64,000 nucleotides of DNA from Anarhynchus alexandrinus (Eukaryota > Chordata > Aves > Charadriiformes > Charadriidae): contig VUYV01000610.1 in the NCBI GenBank assembly GCA_008711295.1, forward strand, positions 186,001 to 250,000, written 5' to 3'. Every line of letters begins with the position of its first letter. The stretch's first letter is position 1. Both the position numbers and the translations under genes were made by a program. Below the pieces are notes generated by a model. The model was not told the origin of the DNA. It saw only the letters and a program-made list of their open reading frames with translations, and ran no database searches. Shown in pieces: positions 1-14,076 of the stretch.

Positions 1-500
1 TTAAATTATTTTTGGAGCAGGGTGCAGATGTATTTTGGATAATTTAAGAATCAGAAAGGCAAGACAGCTATGGCACTTGATAAATCAAAATAGGTAAAAG
101 TCACGATGTAGCGTACCTGGAGGAGTAAAGGAAAACTAAACTAACTGAAATAAAGAATCTAATGGGTTGACCATCAGTAAGGGAGAAAATTAAATGTCAA
201 ATCCCATCTTCTTAGGTGAGATACAAACAGAGAAGAGAAAAATAAAACATTGTATGTTTCAAGAAATTTAGGAAAATGTGAACAAAATTTGTATGGAGTT
301 AATATTTCCTTCAAAGATCAGCCATTTGAGCACTTTTTCCTCATCCTGGAAAGGTTTCCTAAGATACTCAGTTCTCATCACAAACGACAATGCTACCAAG
401 AAAAAAAAAACCTCAATTAAGGTACCTCAACACAGTTCAACTGAAGGAAGTTTAATATTGCCCCCAATATAGCATTCTATTTCCCTGTCAAAGCAATGTT

Positions 501-530
501 TTCCTTCCTGCCTGCCTGCCTTCCTTCCTT
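501..530. repeat. Short CCTT/CCTG pyrimidine microsatellite
   Basis: About 30 bases of imperfect tetranucleotide repeat: CCTT units interrupted by CCTG units. This is a simple polypyrimidine tract with no coding meaning. Confidence 0.75.
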
Positions 531-3081
531 TCTCTTCAGTTCTACTGCAAGGATCAAGTGTGAACCTTCAATGTTTTATTATTTTCTTCAAAATATTGCT
601 TAGACTACTTCCTATCATAAATATATAATGTTTCCCAGTCCTTCATATAATTTCTAATATTTTTGGGGTTTTTTTCCTAAGGAGGAGGAAAGTACTGATA
701 AACCAAGATCTGAGAAACCAGCTGGGTTTTTTATTTCCCTTTAACAGGTCATAGTGATAGTAACATTTACTGAATAACCATTGTTGTCAACGATCTTAAA
801 CAGTTAAATTGTCATGACTTTATAAATGTTGTAAGAACAAGACAAAAGAAGCAGACAGATGAGAACCAAGAACATCTCATTTAATTTCCTCTGTCATGCA
901 ATTCTGAAGGAAAAGAGAGTTTCTTTCATCAGAAGAAACAGACCCTCTTTTCCCGAACTGCTGGAATTTGAAATTCACCGTGTTACTCTCCCCACTACCA
1001 AGTGTCATACCGTTGCACAAGAGACAGCGAAGGAATAGCTGTAGCCTGGTTGCAACACGAAACAACCCCACTACGGCTAAGCATAAAGGCTAACACTTGA
1101 GTTCTGCCTCCTCTTCCTTTGACCAAATTAATTAATCTTGTTCTGCTTACCCACCTGTCCATCTTTATAATGCTTGTCAGTACTCAATTATCTACAAAAC
1201 TTCTATCCTTCTTTCAAGCTTTGTGAAATTGGTCAACTGATCCAGACGTTAGTATCTAAGGAAAGACTGGCAAATGAACAGCCGTCACAACCATGTCAGC
1301 AAAACTTCTTTAAGGAAGCAAGCTAACAGCAGTAAAAAGCTGCTAGCAATAGATTAATGGCAATAAATTTAGACACCAAAATGGGAAGCTGTGACAAGTC
1401 TTCTTGCTGAAGCTGATCCAGTTTTAATGAAAGAATTAAAGATTCATCAGGCTACAGGGAAGGAGCAAAAAGAAACATGACTCTGTCTACTGGTTAGGGC
1501 ACATGCCTGGCTGAGGAAGGATGTGAGTCGTAATTGCTTGAAAAGCATCAGTGCTCAGAAGATAAGTGACGAGAATTGCTCTTACCATCTACTTTTCATA
1601 TCTGATTGGTTGCAGCATTCATCTGTGATGCGTGATTTGTCCCTACAGGTGAGGAGCAAAATAGATATGATTTTTTTGAGCCCTCGGCAATGTTTTCCTC
1701 ATGTAACCACTGCTGCTGCAGCAGGGCCTGGTTGTGACCAAGGCCCTGTGTGTTGGGCATCCTCCAAGGCTACCTCCTGGACCAGGCTCTGTAGGTGAGG
1801 CAGGAGGAGGGACAGCCAGCTGTGACCATGGGCAGGGCCTAAACAGGATTCCAAAACACTTTGAAGACGAGGCACTTTCAGGCTTGCTCAGAAGAAAATC
1901 AACAGGCTGCAAGGAAAAACTTTTGTTGAATGACAGTCATGGCATTGATGACTTTGCAATTCCTATCTGTAGCTGGAATTAAACCAAGTTAAATGCCTTC
2001 ACTGTTTTGTGAACATACATTCCTAAGTTAGATGAGCTGGGCAAGGCCCCACTAGCTGTAGGACCACATACGTTTCTCCAAGACAGTCTCCCACTGGACT
2101 GTTCTAGCAATCAAATAATAACTATACGGATACCATTTTCTAATTATATGTAGGCTACTAATGTTTCTTTGTCATCACTGATTTGGATCGGTTTTGCACC
2201 AGAAGCAAACCAGAAATGAGAATTTATTACTTGCTTTCAGCAAAAGAAAAAATTACCTAGTGTCAATTTTGCTACCATTTTCATAGTAATTATAGATTAT
2301 AGATATTCCCATATGATATATTGAAGTAATATTTTTGGCTATGGCTATATAGGTGAAAAACATGTGTGTATGTTTGGGTAAAACAGAGGGAGAATTAAAG
2401 CCTCTATCATATTTAATTTAGGAATATATCTTCATGTGGCAACTCAGAAGTCACTATAACCTGTTAGTATAGAATTAATTGCATACTGTTGGCAGGACAA
2501 TGGGAGACTCAGCTGGCTAACTCACGTAAATTTACCCCGTTAGCTACACAAAGATTTAACACCACATGGATTTGTAGCATCACACATTACAAATTCATCA
2601 TTTATAATTGATCAATACAGTTGAACACTTCTGAATAGTCCTCACTTTCCTCACAGTAGTGCACAGGGCCAAAATCAGATTACAGCAGGTCAGCGAGGAG
2701 CACAAAGAATGACTCAATAAATGCCATAAACCACCCTGGGCTTGCCTGCTACCTTCTTATTATTAAGACAGAACGTAATCAAATTCACAAGGACAATTTC
2801 ATTGAAAATTTGTTGTAACTTCACTTGCGCTTTTTAGTCCTTTTAGGATTTAAGTGGGAATATGGTACTTTATGCACATGGTTTAAGCAGGGTCCATCGT
2901 GGTAAACTGACAAGCACAGGGCATTGCCCTTTTAGTTGCTTTCATATCACTGCACGTCACACTAGCTCTGAGTGTCAGGGTGCTAGCGAGGGGTGGGCTA
3001 GTAGAAGTCAAAAGAGTCAGAGAGATTAAAAATCAACATTTAAAAGAGAGCTTATGAAGCAGTCAAAAGAGCACAGTATAC

Positions 3082-3082
3082 N
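3082..3082. other. Single ambiguous base (N)
   Basis: One of three isolated Ns in the window (3082, 7644, 61876). The flanks here show no visible duplication, so it looks like an unresolved base rather than a scaffold gap. Confidence 0.95.
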
Positions 3083-4796
3083 CCTGGCTTCAACCTGTGC
3101 CAACTCAGGTAGCACATCAAAATGGACATTTGGCAGGAGATGGATGCTAGAAGAAGCAATCCCCCTAATAAGTTTTGCTTGAGCATCTGCCTGTGTAATA
3201 AACTTTCAGCAGAGAGGAAAGTATGACCCTCTGATCCCTCTTTATCAAGGGCAACAGCTTTGCAAGAGGATGGTGTTTCACAGGGAAAGCAATGTCAGCC
3301 AGTGAGTCTTTCCTTACCACCGTGCCTGTTCGCTGCTGGAACAGAGCAGCCCATCTTTGATCTGCAAGAAGCTGGCTAGGAACACTGTCTGCTCATCTCA
3401 TTTTAATTTTGCAAAATTACAGCAGGTAACTCCAATTTCATACCCTGCTTCACTCACAACTTCTCTTCTCGGTGAAGGTCACAGCCTGCTCTGGATGCAC
3501 AGAATGGATTTCTCCTCCAGTCTTGCCATCAGCAGCAAAAGAAAGACAGAACAGGTGGTTTCTGTGAAAAGTCTGTTTGTCCTGTGATCATGCGTGTGAC
3601 TGGGGTTTGCAGGACGCCCAGGCTAGCTTTAGATTAACTAGTTTAAATCCCCAAAATATTGTAGACAGTGGATTGTGCAGCCGAGGTTACAAAACCCTCT
3701 TGCCATCCTTGAATTTCATTCAGGTACTGACTTGTGCTGAGCTCCTGTTAGTTCCACAGCTATCACTACCAAAATCTGTCCTCAAATGGACTTTATTCAT
3801 CAGGCATATGAGTCAATAGCTTGAACACAGTTATCTGCCATCATTCCAGGTTCTGTGGAGCATCCCACCTGCCTGCTCTTTCAGCTGCTGCTCAGGAATG
3901 GCAACAGGCCAAGGTATTCTTCTAACTACAATCATATTAATTATTAAAATGTAACTAAGACTACCTGCTGCAACAGTTTCCTTAAAGGGAGTCACTGATA
4001 GAATTCCCTGCCTAACTCTCAAGGTCCCTAGCAGGAAGACAAGCCGATAAATTCTTAGGCAATAATTGAAAACAGCTCACCATAGCAGCCAATTCAATTA
4101 TATTGGCTCTCAGGATGAAAGATTCGATTCATTGGATCAGTGGTTGAGTTTTTCCATGTACTTCTTGTGGTTTCAAGGTGCATATGGAGAGCAATGTTTG
4201 CTGTTAATATTTTACAAAAATACAGAGCGGGCGGATGAACAATTAGAGCTGTCCCGAACATTTTGTTGCCATGGGGGACAGAACGCTCAGCTCTGTAAAG
4301 GACATGGGGATCTGCTTAGGAAACCCTTGGCATGCACATAGTTCCCTTCAGGTTGTAGACATATACTCAAGACCATCCTTAATTTGGGCAGGACTAGTCA
4401 GCTTAGAGGATAGCAGGGTCATGAAATATGTGAGGGTTATTTAATGTAACAGAGGCTGAAGTGAGCAGAATTACCGTCATTGTGAACATGAGAACACTTT
4501 TCCCCATAAAAGCAATACTTGTAAATTTACTCTTCGTGCACTGAATTTACAATCTCAAAGAAGGAATCTCCAAGAAAATTAGAAAGGGTTGCGGAGTAAG
4601 ACTTGATCTTAGAATGCACAAATGAGATGCTTTCAAACATATACAAGAGGAGGTAGTTATCGTCTTTGAATTATTCACAGCAATATCATCTGTGGGTAGA
4701 ATGATACATCCTTCCATTAAAAAAAATCACAACGAGCACGGTCTCTGAAAGGACTCCCACCTTGGAAGCGGTCATTTAAAAATATTTTTATATATT

Positions 4797-5240
4797 TGGT
4801 GGCAGAGAGCCACCAAGATGGCTGGGTGCTGAAGCATGTGGCCCATGAAGAGAAACTGAGGAAACTGGGTTATTAAGCTTGGAGAAGAGAAGGCTGTAGG
4901 GGGATCTGATAGCAGATGAGTCAACGAGAAGACGCTAATCAGATTCATCACAGAGGTACCTGGTAGGTGGATGAGATATAACAGGTATAAAATGAAAAAA
5001 GAGAGATTCAGACTACATATAAGGAAAAATTTGTTCCCTATGTGGACAATCACATGGAGGTGCAGATTGCCCAGGAAGGTTCTGTAATCTCCACCTTTGC
5101 AGGTTTTCAAGCCCTGACTGGATAAGGCCCTGAGAAACCGGGTCTGACCTCAGTGATGACCCCATTTTGAGCAGGATGTTGGATTAGAGACCTCTTGAGG
5201 TCCTCTCCATCATAAATTATTCTGTGGTCCTATAATTCTT
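4797..5240 (+). mobile_element. CR1 LINE, 5'-truncated 3' end (older copy)
   Basis: The segment follows the CR1 3' region in order. First comes the part encoding the 'rra.kmi..le..[15 protein letters not shown]' type C-terminus, read only through many breaks (for example 'ggagaagagaaggctg' near 4880). The 3' UTR follows, with a degenerate 'gaggtcctctccatcataaattattctgtggtcctataattct' type tail, described here only by its order. No frame stays open across it. It diverges more from the usual CR1 ending than the other + strand copies, so it is probably an old insertion. The 5' truncation is typical of target-primed reverse transcription. Confidence 0.8.
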
Positions 5241-7044
5241 TGTCAAAAGCAAAATTTATGTTGTTTATGTAGGTTCCTCCTCCAGGCAGATTGCCTATCA
5301 ATTCTCCAGAACATGCCCCCAAATCTGAAAAATGGCTCGTGAAGCTAATCTGAAAATAAAAAACAGATAGAGCACGAGATATGACAGACAAAGGACATCC
5401 TCAGAGACATCAGAGTAGACAGGGGAAACTTTGATATAAAAGCAAAACTTTTCTATTGCAAGAAAGAGGAGACATTTTGACTTGCTGAAGTGGTTTGCAC
5501 CCAACCTAACAGAATAATAGTGTTCTTACAGAGATTAAAAATGAATATGGTTATAACAATTTGGATTTTTTGTAATGTAGCATAATAACAGAACATTTTA
5601 TTAATAATATACAACACAGAAGGATTGAAAAGCATGAAATAGGATCCAAAACCAAACTAAATATTTTCTAAGTAATACCGTTTTCTAAGTAGTATTTCTA
5701 AGTAATATCTTTTTTCAGATTTTTCTTTTTTGCAATACATTTTGGAAATATGTTCTCATTCTTAATTAAAACAGTTGGTGAAATTTTCTGGAAGTAGGTA
5801 ATTCATCTTTTCAACCATATCTAAGAAGTACAAATACAAGAAAGAAATTTTGCTTAGTCAAAAGATGTGTTCAAGAAATATGTTTGCCTTAAATTATTAC
5901 ACCAGACTATGGGATGCCAGTTATTTATTACTAACTGCTTTTTTTCCAAAATATTTTGTTACTCTAAATATCAAACAAAACTTTGACACAGGACTTCCAT
6001 TCTCTAACAGTGATCAAAAAAAAAAAAAATTCCCAATGAAATATTGAAGAAAAGTTGGTTAAAGTAACCCTTAAATATCGTATATTTTTAGATCTTTCAT
6101 AAAAAGATGACAATCGTATTAGTTTCCACTTAGTGTATGCCCAGCTTTTGAGGTGTCATTTTTTATACCTCATTGAAAAATATTTGCTGTAATTTACAAA
6201 ACACACTTTCAGTCTCTGGTACAATTGAATGCACTAGGTAATGAAGTGTTCTCATACATTTTCTTGCTTATACTTTTTTCTTCAAAACATTTTAATTATT
6301 TTTATTTTTGCATTTTTTTTTATTTCATCAAGAATAGTTTTGGATATCTATGGGTCTATCTAATATCTCAATATACCTGTACTGCAATCAGTGACTCTAC
6401 ATTCATTCACAGTTACTGAAAATGTGTCACTTTATCTGTAAAATCATTCAAACACCTTCCCCTTTTGTAGTGAGCTTAGCAGCTCCTGCATTCTATACTG
6501 AGTGAAGAAGAAAAGACAATCCTGCCTTGAAAGAAGAAAATAATAAATTCTTCATACAACCATCTCAAATACAGTTGACATTTCACAATAATTAACAGCG
6601 ACTAACACTTCATTGCAAAGGATAATTGTGTTCTGAACAATCAGCTTGAGAATTTTTGCCAATAATAACAAAAGAAAAGAGCACACATTGCACAATGAGA
6701 GTCCTCACACTATGCTTTCTCAGAAAAATGAAAATCAGGTGGACTCAAGTGAAAAGTGATACCTGCATCCCTTTGGCCCTGATCACGTAGAGAGGATTGA
6801 CTAAGATTTCCATCATGGAAAACTTAGAAGATCCATAATGTAATAAAGATGCATCCTAAGTAGTTTTTCAGTACAGCATTCATACACTTTTATTTTTTTA
6901 GGAACTGAATATATGGGACAAAATAATAAAATTAAGAAAGTGGAATTAGTTTCAGATTTAGCAGTTTCTTCCTACTCCAGATTATAAACAGTGTGATCCA
7001 GTTCCTTGAGTTCTCAGTATCTTTAGATAAGGCATTATTATTAA
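5241..7044. other. AT-rich unique spacer
   Basis: No gene seen. The stretch is rich in A and T runs (for example about 6016-6030). It contains three back-to-back copies of a short unit close to TTTCTAAGTAATA at 5664-5712. Open frames such as that at 6225-6419 are low-complexity hydrophobic translations of T-rich DNA. Confidence 0.6.
5664..5712. repeat. Short tandem repeat, three imperfect units
   Basis: Three adjacent units share TTCTAAGTA followed by ATA or GTA, with spacing of about 15-18 bases. This is a small local duplication. Confidence 0.65.
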
Positions 7045-7379
7045 CACTTACAAATACTTAAAGGGAGGGTGCCAGGGGGATGGGAACAGTCTTTTTTCAG
7101 TGGTGCCCAGTGATAGGACAAGAGGGAACGGGCACAAAATTGAACATAGGAAGTTCCATCTTAATACGAGGAGGAACTTCTTTACTTTGAGGGTGGCAGA
7201 GCACTGGAACAGGCTGCCCAGAGAGGTGGTGGGGTCTTCCACTCTGGAGACATTCAAAACCCGCCTGGACGCTGCCCTGTGCAACCTGCTGTAGGTGACC
7301 CTGCTCTGGCAGGGGGGGTTGGACTAGATGATCTTCAGAGGTCCCTTCCAACCCTGACCATTCTGTGATTCTGTGATTT
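7045..7379 (+). mobile_element. CR1 LINE 3' end
   Basis: A 5'-truncated CR1 copy about 335 bases long. It carries the end of ORF2 and then the 3' UTR with the CR1 hallmark 'gatgatcttcagaggtccc' followed by 'ttccaaccctgac' and two copies of ATTCTGTG at 7360-7377. CR1 ends in such an 8-base repeat rather than poly-A. The 3' end is well preserved, so this copy looks younger than the one at 4797-5240. Confidence 0.93.
7100..7294 (+). pseudogene. CR1 ORF2 C-terminal fragment
   Basis: An open stretch of about 64 codons inside the CR1 copy encodes the extreme C-terminus of the CR1 ORF2 polyprotein, downstream of the reverse-transcriptase domain. Recognisable pieces are '[10 protein letters not shown]', '[16 protein letters not shown]' and '[10 protein letters not shown]', ending 'FKTRLDAAL'. 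The methionine at 7100 is internal to the family protein and is not a real start. No endonuclease or polymerase domain is present, so the fragment has no activity. Such tails are often mis-annotated as small bird genes. Confidence 0.88.
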
Positions 7380-7624
7380 ATTTTTCTGTTTAGACATATT
7401 CTGAACTGGTTTAACATTACTGAATACAATATTCCTCTTTGCTCCTCATACTAAATTGATAAATAGGCAGAAATCTGATGGGACTTTGCAAACATGAATT
7501 CATTAATCTACAGAAAATTTCTCTTCTTTGAGGCTGGCATAGGATTTTTAATAACTACAAATAACCAGTATCTTGATTTTATGTCTCACTGAAGCTCATG
7601 CTTACAGCACTGTTATGCTCTGTT

Positions 7625-7650
7625 TAAAAAAAAAAAAAAAAAANAAAAAA
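7625..7650. repeat. Poly-A run containing an N
   Basis: About 26 bases of A interrupted by one N at 7644. The N probably reflects uncertain homopolymer length. No SINE or processed gene copy was recognised upstream, so this is logged as a simple homopolymer. Confidence 0.85.
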
Positions 7651-10600
7651 ATCAAGTCCAGAAACTAGACCAAAAGTTTTAATCATATTTATAACATGGG
7701 AATCAGAGCACCCAATTCCAGGTTGCTCTTCACCTTTGTTCCTTGTTAACTTTGTTCTCTATTAACTTTGAACAACAAATCTCAACACATACACTTCAGT
7801 TAGATATCCACATCAGGAGCACAATTGTTGTAGGCATCTTCCTCAGTGAAAAGCAAGAGTTAGCGTGTCAGCATTACCACTCTTTCACTGAAAATGATGT
7901 CGCCTAAAATGTGCTGTATTTCATTGGGGTCTAGGAATCAGAATTTTAGACCTCCATGGATCTCTGGTGATAACAATGTTGAAAACCACTTGACCTGACC
8001 AGTTCTTCTCTACTCTTCACCCAGGAGACCAGGAGATGAATATTACCTAAATGTTAAGTTTATGAACAATTTCAGCCTTATGAATCCAAATCAATTATAT
8101 TTTTATTAAAAAATAATTCACCTTTATCTCTGTGGTGTACATAGTCTTTGATGTCACAAAATTATGTACTTTGTATGTAATACAAAGATGGATCGCATGC
8201 TTCATGTTAAGGACTGGAAAGATCAAAAACTGTGATATCTGCAGGTCAGATCCCAAGAAGGAACCGTGATGGTCTTGTCTACCTGATGTCTTCACTCTGC
8301 ATTTTATTGATGTCCCTTAGGTCCTTAATGCAGAAATGGATTAAATGGAAACTGGACACTTATACAAACATTTAAACAAATAGACTTCATCAGAGACATC
8401 CCTAGGCATCAGGAACCAATTAACAATGAGTAGGCACTGCTTATGCTAACAAACTGCTTTCCCTTTCCAAACAGGATGGCTGCACTCAACCTGATTGCTA
8501 GGAGTGAACCCTGGAATTTCCTACATGCCAAAATCCGCACGGAAATTATTCCTGAAAAATGTCAGTTTGAAGAGACCAAATTAATCCCAGGGAACATCCT
8601 GGCAATGCCAGGGAAGGATGTCGCTAGGTGTGTTTGAATTAACCACAATGGATTTGGGAACAGAATCACCATGCAGTGACTGTAAAACTGGTTCGAGACA
8701 GATCTCCTGTGTGGTCCTGTTTGCCTTCTCTATCTAGGCTGCAAACTCTCCAAGGTGAGATGGATGAAAAGGTTTCTCCTGCTGAACGTTTGTTTGGTGA
8801 TTACTGTTATAGGTCTCTAATCTCAGCTGAGGATGTAGTGTCTGTGACTGAATATAGTGTCAGTCACATAAAGCTACGCTATTGATCACTCACTACAATG
8901 AAGGTTTCCTAACATACTAAACTCTGTACATATCCAACATATTTTCTACATATGTGAAAGCTACACCAGGAAATGTCTTTTTTTTTTAATTTTATTTTTG
9001 CCTTAAGAGATTTCCTACATTTTTGCTAAAATGCAAGTATTTTGTTAGATGACATAATATGTTTTGTATATGTCTGAAAGAAGTTTAAGGCTTAAACATG
9101 ACTTTCCTTTTATATACATATACATTCTTTTGTCTATAGCCAGTTCTTAGGGGACTGACATTTTCAACTTGAGCATGCAATGGCCTTGCTTCTTAATAAT
9201 ACCATAAAGGTTTCTTTTACATGAAAATGAAGAGTTAAATTCTGCTGTCAGCTATGCTGATGGAAGTCTGTTGGCGTCAGTGGGATGGCACCAGAACTAT
9301 CTGGCACTACTTCTGTTCCCTGAATTTGACAGCCCCTAGGAGTGTGCAGCTCTTTTTAAGATGAGGATGGTTTTCTCTGTCATATTCAATAATTCAGATC
9401 ATTTGAACTCAACTGAACAGCATGTAGGGAATTTACTGTAGATGCTTAGAATACTGGAAAGAACCCTCTGGCACAAAAGTTTATTTTGCTGTACATTTTA
9501 TTAGCAGTCAGTAGTTTGGAGGAGAATTTTTGTTGGTGTTTTTCTTTGTCAGCTACTCATGGACCCAAATGTGTATTTCTTCATTGGGTCAACACAGTAG
9601 ATGACTTTTTGCTGCCTTCATATTCCTATTTCATGGCAGTGGAAACTTCCAGTCAGGACAAAGAACAAAACAAGTTTCAGTTTTTGGCACTGAAAACTCC
9701 CAAGGCAGTATTTTCCCCATCTTTACAATAGCAATACAAATAAAAATACTCATAGCAATGTTGTAAATACGTTTCAAAAGTGTTGTGCAGGCTGACATTT
9801 GCAATCTCTCCTCAACTGTTTTCTTTCAATGTGTCCTCTGTTTGAGTTCTTTTATACCCTCAGTCTCCAATAATTTTGCACAGATACTATAAACTTACTG
9901 CCTTTCTAGACTACTTAGTTAACACTATGACATGAAAGCAGAGGTCCACTAGAAAATTTAGAAGTTAGAGTGCTCTGTGGGTACACAGCAGTAGGGAAAC
10001 CTTTGAGAATTGGCAATAATATTTAAAATTTATCTTCTTCCAACTACTTCTTAAGGTCCAAGTCACGCAATCCAACTTCTAACCTGACAAAGGACATACT
10101 GGGAGTTTCAGCACAGAAGCTGGGGACTGATTACTCAGCCAGCCTTTTATTACTCAATTTGTAACAGTATGTAAGAGCCTCATTTGCCAACCAGGCTCCT
10201 GTTGTGCTAGGAAACGTTTTTACAAATAACAAACTGAAGAAGATGGGTAGACTGGGACAGGTGAACTACTAACCCAATTGCATGTGGAGTAGCCATTCCC
10301 AGAATTAACAAGAGATAGTCAGCCTATCAAGTTGGCACATTTTAAGAGCTTGCCATTCCTACTGTAAGGAGTTGTCTTTGTAATTGAACCCTAAGAACTT
10401 GTCTGCCTTGGCTTCAAGTTGATAATCCAAATGCCATTCAAAACCTGACAGCTTTAGCTTAATACTGTGTCTGAATTTAATATACAGATAAGCTGAGAAA
10501 AGTCTTTGCCCCAAAATATTGTGGACGCTGAGTGCTTACATAACTTAAAAAAAATATAGGAAAAATTGATGGAAGAAAAATCCATCAGAGGACGTCTTTG

Positions 10601-11617
10601 AAAACCAAACTGGTGGAAATTGGAGTGTTATGGGAAAGTATCTCTGCACATTTAATTTGTTCTTACACTTGTCTTCAGGTGTCTGCTACTGGCCATTTTG
10701 TGAGATTGTGTTAAATGGACTGATGCAGTATAGGAGGTATTATAGTCTCATCCAAAAATGAGTTTTGAACTGGACCCACTGAGCAAATGTCCAAGGTCTG
10801 AAAGCAGCATTGCTCCTTTTATGCAGCACTAATATTTGGTCAAATAAGCTATATACTTCTGACGTCAAAGTCCTGGTGGACACAGGCACAGTGCCCCAGA
10901 AGCCCTCTGCTCCCAGTGAGAAAGTGGAGGCCTCTCTGAGTAATGCTCCCCAATGCTTCTGGATGCGTACCTCCAACAGGGCCAGATCCCAGGTACGTAG
11001 ACCTGCCCCGTGCGGCTTCCAGACCAGAAGGGATTTTCACATGACCAAAGCAGAGCAAGGGCAGAAATGCATAGGTCTTTCTATATACATGCCTTTAAAG
11101 AGAGACCTGAGTGAGAGAAAGAAAACTACAGATTTTGTCAGGACTCTGTTTTTATTCCCATTCACCTATTTCTTATAACCAATGATCTAGTCCGTGCAAG
11201 GGTCAGGATTATATCTGTTCTGGCTACTTCATATAGTTATGCTATATCAAACTGTAATGAATCCAGCTGCCTAGAAAGGAAATAACCCAAATAAGTTTGT
11301 GTGCACTACTCCTACACTTTATCTTAAATCTCAAAAAAAGGCGCTTTTTTTCTTTTTTCTTTTAAAGAAACTGCCACCATATCTGTTACTGTTATGGATG
11401 ACTTGTCATTAAAAACAAATTGAGTCCAAGAGTTCAAGCTAGAAAATTGTATTTTGGCTGAATGGGAGAGTCTTTCATTCTTTAGAGGTAGAACATTAAG
11501 ACAGCAATGTCTAGGGGATGTATCTGTAAAAGGCATATTGATTTTTAATAAATATAATGTACCAGTCGCTTTGTAATAGCAGAGACATGCAACACAGTGC
11601 AGGACTTCTGGTCTTTC

Positions 11618-11755
11618 CATATATATTCATATATATATACTGACATATATATATTTATAATTCGATAAGAGGACTTTGCACAAAGCAAAAATGGAATGCA
11701 CAATACACACACACATACACACACATATATGTATAAGCATATACATATATATAAA
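11618..11755. repeat. AT-rich and CA/TA dinucleotide low-complexity region
   Basis: Alternating TA blocks near 11618-11660 are followed by CA-type repeats at 11702-11726 and more TA blocks to about 11752. The TA blocks are self-complementary. Small open frames here are translations of the repeat. Confidence 0.8.
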
Positions 11756-13815
11756 AAGGTCTTCTTGCCCTTTCTTATTTCTCCCTGTCCTTTAAGACTA
11801 CTTTCAAACACCACATTTTTTCTTTCTGAGAGGGAGATGTTTTCAGGAGTATTTCTATATTAGATATTTCACATGTAGTACAGCCAAAGGAGAGTAAGGA
11901 CAGTGTTGAAAAACTCCTGTGAACACATTTTATACCTTTTTCTATGCCGTGGCTTTAACTGGGAGAATCCAGGGTCACAGAAAAAACTAACAATCTGACT
12001 GTAAACTGATCATCCCCTGAACACTAAAAGCAAGTCTATGTCCATGAAATGCTGAGAAGGGATTCTGGGATCAAAATGACCATGTGTTGACTCCTTACCC
12101 CTAAAAAGACTCATATTCACCCACCCAATGAGAGTTTTGAATCTTTGTGATAAAGACCAGAAGAAATTTTAGGCATAGATATCTTGCAAAGGTAACTCCT
12201 CCTTTGATACTGTTACATTCAAAATGTTACTGCTCTGAGTTTTCACAAATCTCATTTTTACTGTAATGTTGGAGGGATAAGCACAGTGCTGAACTTGATG
12301 ATAGCTGTCTTCATCCACTTCAGCTACTTCCCACTTTCAGTGGGCTCTAGTGTTGAGTATTTCAGTTTTTGGAATATCAAATTAATCACAAACTCAGTAG
12401 CTCATTCCTATTCCTCATATGTTTTTCCTCATGTGCTATATGCCACAACAGACGTGGATCAGACAGTTCACAGATGCTATTTATTATGTCACATTCAACT
12501 TACTTTATCCAACAGAAGGAGTCTTGAGGATCTTACTAGGACAAATGGACCACCATCATCAAGCCCTTAGCTGTAGACAACCTATCCTTCAGTAATTATT
12601 TTTTAACACAACAGTGATTAAGCTTCTCAGTTGAGCACTGTTGATCATGTGGGGATGTCAGGATTTGACTTTCTCAATGCTATTCAGGACAGTAAGGGCT
12701 CATAACTTTGGTGAGCAGAGAGGTCAGTTCTGTGCCTCACACAGGCTGCCCCATACTCCTACTCCTGCGTAGTGGAGTGGCTAACTGAAGTACATAAGTA
12801 CTCCCTCTGCCTGTCCCAGACAATGGCAAAATACCCATTTTTACTGAGCTGTTGAGAGTTTTAAATCAAGTTTCTAGTATGTAGCACCCATAACACTTCC
12901 TTTCATAAGATTCCAGTCCTGCTCCTATATACAAAACTTCATCTTATCACAGATCAACTGGTCACAGATACCATCAAAATGTTATACAGTTGCATCCCAT
13001 GACTCCACCCCCATCTGCCCAAAGATTTTCTTATCAAAACATGAATCCCCATTGACTTTCAAATACCACAATTTCCTTTCATATATTAGAAAATTAGCAT
13101 GATAATCTATACCTACAGAATGACCTAATGAGATAAGAGAACTGATTAGTAAAGCCAGAATTCCAAAAGAAGCTTTTCTGGCTTCTACATCTTTCCTTAA
13201 AACATCAGACTGCATGGAAATCCTTTGTGTTGAAAAAACTTTTGTTCTTATTCTCTCTCCGTACTCCCCGTCTACTTTTCTGGCACAAGAGGTAACTACA
13301 GGGCTTCTGTGTCTACAGTTTTTAACTATCCATGAACATTGCTATTCTTTTGTCATCTTTCAAACCACAGTTGATGCAGGGGGAACAGACCAAATTCATC
13401 CATTTATATAGACAGTTCCTGATCTCACTTCTTTCCTGATCAAACAGTCTGATTCTCAAAAGTATACTTCAATACAGTCACAACACAGTTATATAAATGT
13501 GCACATCATTAAAAGTATTCCTAAGAAGTGGTTACTTCCTGTAATAGCAAATACAGACAGATATGAAGAACCACTTTCTTGATTCTGTGCTAGACTGCAT
13601 GGAACAGTCCTCAATTGCTGATGAGACTCTGTCCCCTGTTTTAGTTAAAGAGGTTTAAACTACATGATGTTATACTACAAGTATCCACAAGTCAATGAAT
13701 AAATAAATAAAGGTGATCCTACTCAACAAGCTCAGGAAAAAAAAAATAACAGGACACTGGTCTGCGTGTCAGGGAAGGTTAGAAGTAGTTCAAATCATAA
13801 AATGTCTTATGCTAT

Positions 13816-13851
13816 TTAGAATGACATTTTAACTTAGAATGACATTTTAAT
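13816..13851. repeat. 18-base direct tandem duplication
   Basis: Two adjacent 18-base copies beginning TTAGAATGACATTTTAA differ only at the last base. This is a small slippage-type duplication. Confidence 0.85.
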
Positions 13852-14076
13852 GCAGATCCTGGTGCTACTGAATGGACAGAAAGTAATTAGTCTTGAAAAT
13901 CAAAAGGAACAGTTTGATGAAGGGAAAGATATTGCTGATTTGGGATTGGTTTTGACTTTAGACACTGTTGCTTGGGAAAGGAAAATGGGGACAGGGTAGT
14001 GAGGAGTTACACACCGCTGGATGAGCCACCAGACAGCAGTAAGGGATCACTAACATACAACTGCTTCTTCAAATAC

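Larger units (their letters stand above)
1..4796. other. Unique AT-rich non-coding DNA
   Basis: No gene, RNA or dispersed repeat was recognised. Open frames here are all under about 95 codons, overlap one another on both strands and resemble no family I know. A mildly GC-richer patch lies at about 1690-1850. A short pyrimidine-rich CCTT/CCTG repeat lies at 501-530, and one ambiguous base sits at 3082. Confidence 0.6.

Noticed and set aside
7625..7650. Poly-A run as the tail of a processed gene copy
   Set aside because: No coding similarity upstream and no target duplication seen.
10810..11178. 122-codon plus strand frame
   Set aside because: No recognisable domain, overlapping frames on the other strand, and low-complexity ends; consistent with chance.
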